Source: JACDBD01 sp050743385 (GTDB taxonomy: Bacteria; Actinomycetota; Acidimicrobiia; IMCC26256; JACDBD01). Taken from it: a stretch of DNA of 7,958 nt. How positions within the stretch are numbered: the stretch's first letter is position 1; each line of letters begins with the position of its first letter. The DNA lies in the NCBI GenBank assembly GCA_050743385.1, contig JBOGFJ010000287.1:1-7958 (forward strand), written 5' to 3'. Positions 5,259 to 7,958 of this stretch are shown here, piece by piece. Below the pieces are notes generated by a model. It was given only the letters and a program-made list of their open reading frames with translations. It was not told the origin of the DNA and ran no database searches. The translations under genes and the position numbers were made by a program.

Positions 5259-7958
5259 TCAGCCGAGGGCGGCGAACGCGGCCGTGAGCAGCTGGGCCTG
5301 CTCGCGGTCGTGGACCGTGACGCTCCCTGTCGCCGGGCTCGCGCTCGGCTCGCGGGCGACGTGGTGGAGCTCGGCGCCGTCTGCGACGAGACGGATCAGC
5401 TTCGGGTGCACGTGGCCCCAGGCGCCCATGTTGGCCGGCTCCTCCTGGACCCACCACACCTCTCGTGCGTTCGGGTAGTGGTGGAGCGTGGCCTTCAGCT
5501 CGTCGTCGGGCCACGGGTAGAGCTGCTCGACCCGCACCACCGCGGCGGGGGCACCCATCTCGTCGCGGGTGTCCATGAGCTCGTGCCCGACCTTGCCCGT
5601 GCAGAGCAGCACGCGGCGCACCGCGTCGCGGTCGAGCGGAGCGCGGTCGTCGAGGACGTACCGGAACTCGCCCTTCGTGAACGCGTCGACCGGCGACTTC
5701 GTGTGCGGCATCCGCAGGTACTTCTTCGGCGTGAAGCAGACCATCGGCACCTGGCGTGTCGCAAGCCCCTGGCGCCGCAGGGCGTGGAAGTACTGCGCCG
5801 CGGTCGACGGATACACGACGCGCAGATTGTTGTCGGCGCACAAGGCGAGGAACCGCTCGATCCGAGCAGACGAGTGCTCGGGCCCCTGGCCCTCGAAACC
5901 GTGGGGCAGGAGCATCGTCAGACTGCTCTGCTGTCCCCACTTGTCTTCTGCTGCCACCACGAACTGGTCGATGATGGTCTGGGCGCCATTCATGAAGTCG
6001 CCGAACTGCGCTTCCCACGTCACGAGTGCTTCGCGGTTGGCGACCGAGTAGCCGTACTCGAAGCCGAGCGCGGCGAACTCGGAGAGCACCGTGTCGTAGA
6101 GCATGAACGGCGCCTGGTCATCGGACAGGTGCGCGAGGGGCACGTACTCGGCCTCGGTGCGCGTGTCGACGAGCACACCGTGGCGCTGGCTGAACGTCCC
6201 CCGACGGGAGTCTTGGCCTGCCAGCCGCACCGCCGTGCCCTCCAGCACCAGCGACCCGAATGCGAACGCCTCCGCCAGCGCCCAGTCGACCTGATCGGAG
6301 TCGAACGCGACCCGGTGCGCCTGGAGGAGGCGTTGCAGCTTGGGATGCACCGAGAAGTCGTCGGGGTGGCTCGTCAGGCGGTCGAGGATCCGCCCGAGCA
6401 CGGTGGGGCCGACGCTCGTGGCGACCGACATGGGGGCCGCGACCGCGGGCCCGGCTCCGGGATGGCCTGGCGCCACCGGCGCGTGCGCCTGATCGGGATC
6501 GGGCGGCGCGCTCGGATGCGTCTCGGCAAAGGCGGCGTCGAGGCGAGCCTTGAAGTCTTCGAGCACCTGCTCGGCTTCGGCCATGTCCATGTCACCCCGC
6601 CGCACGAGCTGGTCGGTGTAGCGGGTTCGTACCGAAGGGTGACCGTCGATGAGCTCGTACATGCGCGGTTGGGTGAAGCTGGGCTCGTCGAGCTCGTTGT
6701 GGCCGTACCGCCGGTAGCAGATCATGTCGACGACGACGTCCTTGCGGAAGGCCTGGCGGAACTCGAACGCCAATCGCATCACCCGCACGCACGCTTCGGG
6801 GTCGTCGCCGTTGACGTGGAAGATCGGCGCCTGGACCGTCTTCGCGACGTCGGTCGCGTACACGCAGGAACGGCCCATCTCGGGAGCGGTGGTGAACCCG
6901 ACCTGGTTGTTGACGACGAGGTGCACGGTGCCGCCGACGTCGTAGCCGGGCACCTCCGAGAGGTTCAGGGTTTCCGCCACGACGCCCTGGCCGGCGAACG
7001 CGGCGTCCCCGTGGAGCAGCACCGGCAGCACCTGGGTACGTTCGGCGTCGCCCCGCTCGTCCTCCTTCGCCCGCACCATTCCTTCCACCACCGGGTCGAC
7101 GGCCTCGAGGTGACTCGGGTTCGATGCCAGCGTCACGAGCACTTCGTTGCCCGCCGGTGAGGCGTGCTTGCCGGTTGCACCGACGTGATACTTCACGTCG
7201 CCCGAACCCTGCGCCGACATCAGGTCGAGCTCGCCCTCGAACTCGCGGAAGATCTGCCCGTACGACTTGCCGATCGAGTTGGCGAGGATGTTGAGCCGGC
7301 CCCGGTGCGGCGCGCCCAGCACCACCTCGGCCACGCCGTCGTCGGACGCCGCCGACATGAGCGCGTCGAGCATGGGCACCACGCTTTCGGCGCCCTCGAG
7401 GCTGAATCGCTTGTGCCCCAGGTACTTGGTGTGCAGGAACCGCTCGAAGGCCTCGGCGGCATTGAGGCGCTCGAGGATGCGGCGCTTCTCGTCGTCGGTC
7501 GGTTCCCAGTGGACGCCCTCGACCCGGTCCTGGATCCACGCCTTCTGGTCGGGTTCCTGGATATGCATGTACTCGACGCCGATGGAACGGGCGTAGGCGT
7601 TGCGGAGCACACCGAGGATGTCTCGCAGCGTCATCACCGGCGTGCCGGCGAGCCCGCCCGTCGGGAACTCGCGGTCGAGGTCCCAGATCGTGAGGTCGTA
7701 CTCGTTGATGTCGAGCTCGGGGTGGGTTCGAGGGTCCTTGCGGCCGAGCGGGTCGAGGTTGGCGAGCAGGTGACCCCGCACGCGGTACATGTTGATCAGC
7801 TGCTGGACGTGGACGGCCTTGTCGTGCGCCGCGATCGAGTCTTCCTCGGTGGCGGTGATGTCGACGCTCCACCGGGCGGGCTCGTACGGGACACCGATGC
7901 TCTTGAAGATGTCGTCGTAGAAGGCGTCTTCGCCGACCAGGAGTCGGTGCACGACGCC
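5259..7958 (-). CDS. kgd: 2-oxoglutarate dehydrogenase E1 / 2-oxoglutarate decarboxylase (N-terminus beyond the right edge)
   Basis: Thiamine-diphosphate enzyme that decarboxylates 2-oxoglutarate in the TCA cycle and feeds the succinyl group to lipoyl-E2. The visible 899 residues hold the whole E1 core. VQQLINMYRVRGH and NLDPLG come first, followed by AWIQDRVE. Next is GAPHRGRLNIL, encoded around 7290-7318. The ThDP/metal site follows: GDAAFAGQG (around 6984-7010) and the matching VNNQVGF (around 6901). Then come an Ala/Pro-rich linker, the pyrimidine-binding domain with FSQRHGV and LLPHGFEGQGPEHSSAR (around 5870-5915), and the C-terminal domain with FTPKKYLR. The reading frame is still open at the window edge, so the GTG at 7952 is not a credible start. 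The N-terminal stretch (LLVGEDAFYDDIF, then PYEPARW) resembles the linker that joins an acyltransferase-like domain to E1 in actinobacterial Kgd/OdhA. The full protein is therefore probably the roughly 1,200-residue multifunctional form. If not, it is an ordinary SucA missing only a few tens of residues. Confidence 0.95.
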   Translation of the reverse strand, partial: GVVHRLLVGEDAFYDDIFKSIGVPYEPARWSVDITATEEDSIAAHDKAVHVQQLINMYRVRGHLLANLDPLGRKDPRTHPELDINEYDLTIWDLDREFPTGGLAGTPVMTLRDILGVLRNAYARSIGVEYMHIQEPDQKAWIQDRVEGVHWEPTDDEKRRILERLNAAEAFERFLHTKYLGHKRFSLEGAESVVPMLDALMSAASDDGVAEVVLGAPHRGRLNILANSIGKSYGQIFREFEGELDLMSAQGSGDVKYHVGATGKHASPAGNEVLVTLASNPSHLEAVDPVVEGMVRAKEDERGDAERTQVLPVLLHGDAAFAGQGVVAETLNLSEVPGYDVGGTVHLVVNNQVGFTTAPEMGRSCVYATDVAKTVQAPIFHVNGDDPEACVRVMRLAFEFRQAFRKDVVVDMICYRRYGHNELDEPSFTQPRMYELIDGHPSVRTRYTDQLVRRGDMDMAEAEQVLEDFKARLDAAFAETHPSAPPDPDQAHAPVAPGHPGAGPAVAAPMSVATSVGPTVLGRILDRLTSHPDDFSVHPKLQRLLQAHRVAFDSDQVDWALAEAFAFGSLVLEGTAVRLAGQDSRRGTFSQRHGVLVDTRTEAEYVPLAHLSDDQAPFMLYDTVLSEFAALGFEYGYSVANREALVTWEAQFGDFMNGAQTIIDQFVVAAEDKWGQQSSLTMLLPHGFEGQGPEHSSARIERFLALCADNNLRVVYPSTAAQYFHALRRQGLATRQVPMVCFTPKKYLRMPHTKSPVDAFTKGEFRYVLDDRAPLDRDAVRRVLLCTGKVGHELMDTRDEMGAPAAVVRVEQLYPWPDDELKATLHHYPNAREVWWVQEEPANMGAWGHVHPKLIRLVADGAELHHVAREPSASPATGSVTVHDREQAQLLTAAFAALG

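Noticed and set aside
5310..7160. 616-codon open frame on the plus strand
   Set aside because: It is wholly antisense to the well-conserved 2-oxoglutarate dehydrogenase gene, with an Arg/His/Val-rich composition and no family resemblance.
1..7958. Mobile element, CRISPR array, tRNA or defence system
   Set aside because: I saw no transposase or integrase motifs, no regularly spaced repeats, no cloverleaf and no nuclease or toxin-antitoxin families. Composition looks even along the window.

Overview
The window is high-GC DNA, strongly GC-biased at third codon positions, and looks like an ordinary chromosomal segment of an actinobacterium, possibly of the Acidimicrobiia or a related uncultured lineage. 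Three things suggest this. The 2-oxoglutarate dehydrogenase E1 most resembles the actinobacterial Kgd/OdhA type. A 67-residue membrane protein resembles the actinobacterial SCO4848 family. Two genes appear to start as leaderless messages right after a TAnnnT -10 box. The assignment below phylum level is a guess. I see no rRNA, tRNA, CRISPR array, insertion sequence or phage gene.

Layout. On the minus strand, from position 1785 leftwards, a TauE/SafE-type permease is followed by a DUF2254 membrane protein that runs off the left edge; the two overlap by 4 bp. Divergent from them, on the plus strand from 1832, a DapA-family (dihydrodipicolinate synthase-like) aldolase is followed, again with a 4-bp overlap, by the 67-residue two-helix membrane protein. 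The 46 bp between the divergent starts hold a mirror-image pair of -10 boxes.

After a 90-bp intergenic region with a good promoter and repeated TCGATAC half-sites, a DHA2-type 14-helix drug exporter (3025-4614) overlaps by 4 bp a TetR repressor gene (4611-5198). This is a self-contained efflux-plus-repressor operon. The intergenic repeats are the obvious candidate for the repressor's operator.

A GC-rich inverted repeat (5206-5249) separates this operon from the convergent minus-strand gene for 2-oxoglutarate dehydrogenase E1. That gene fills 5259-7958 and lacks its N-terminal part at the right edge. The linker visible at its N-terminal end suggests the complete protein is the multifunctional actinobacterial form with an acyltransferase-like domain upstream.

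Functionally the window combines a TCA-cycle enzyme, a lysine/peptidoglycan-pathway-like aldolase, an organic or sulfur anion permease unit and a drug-efflux unit. Nothing clearly amounts to a previously undescribed system. The most interesting signals are regulatory: the mirrored leaderless promoters and the operator-like repeats.
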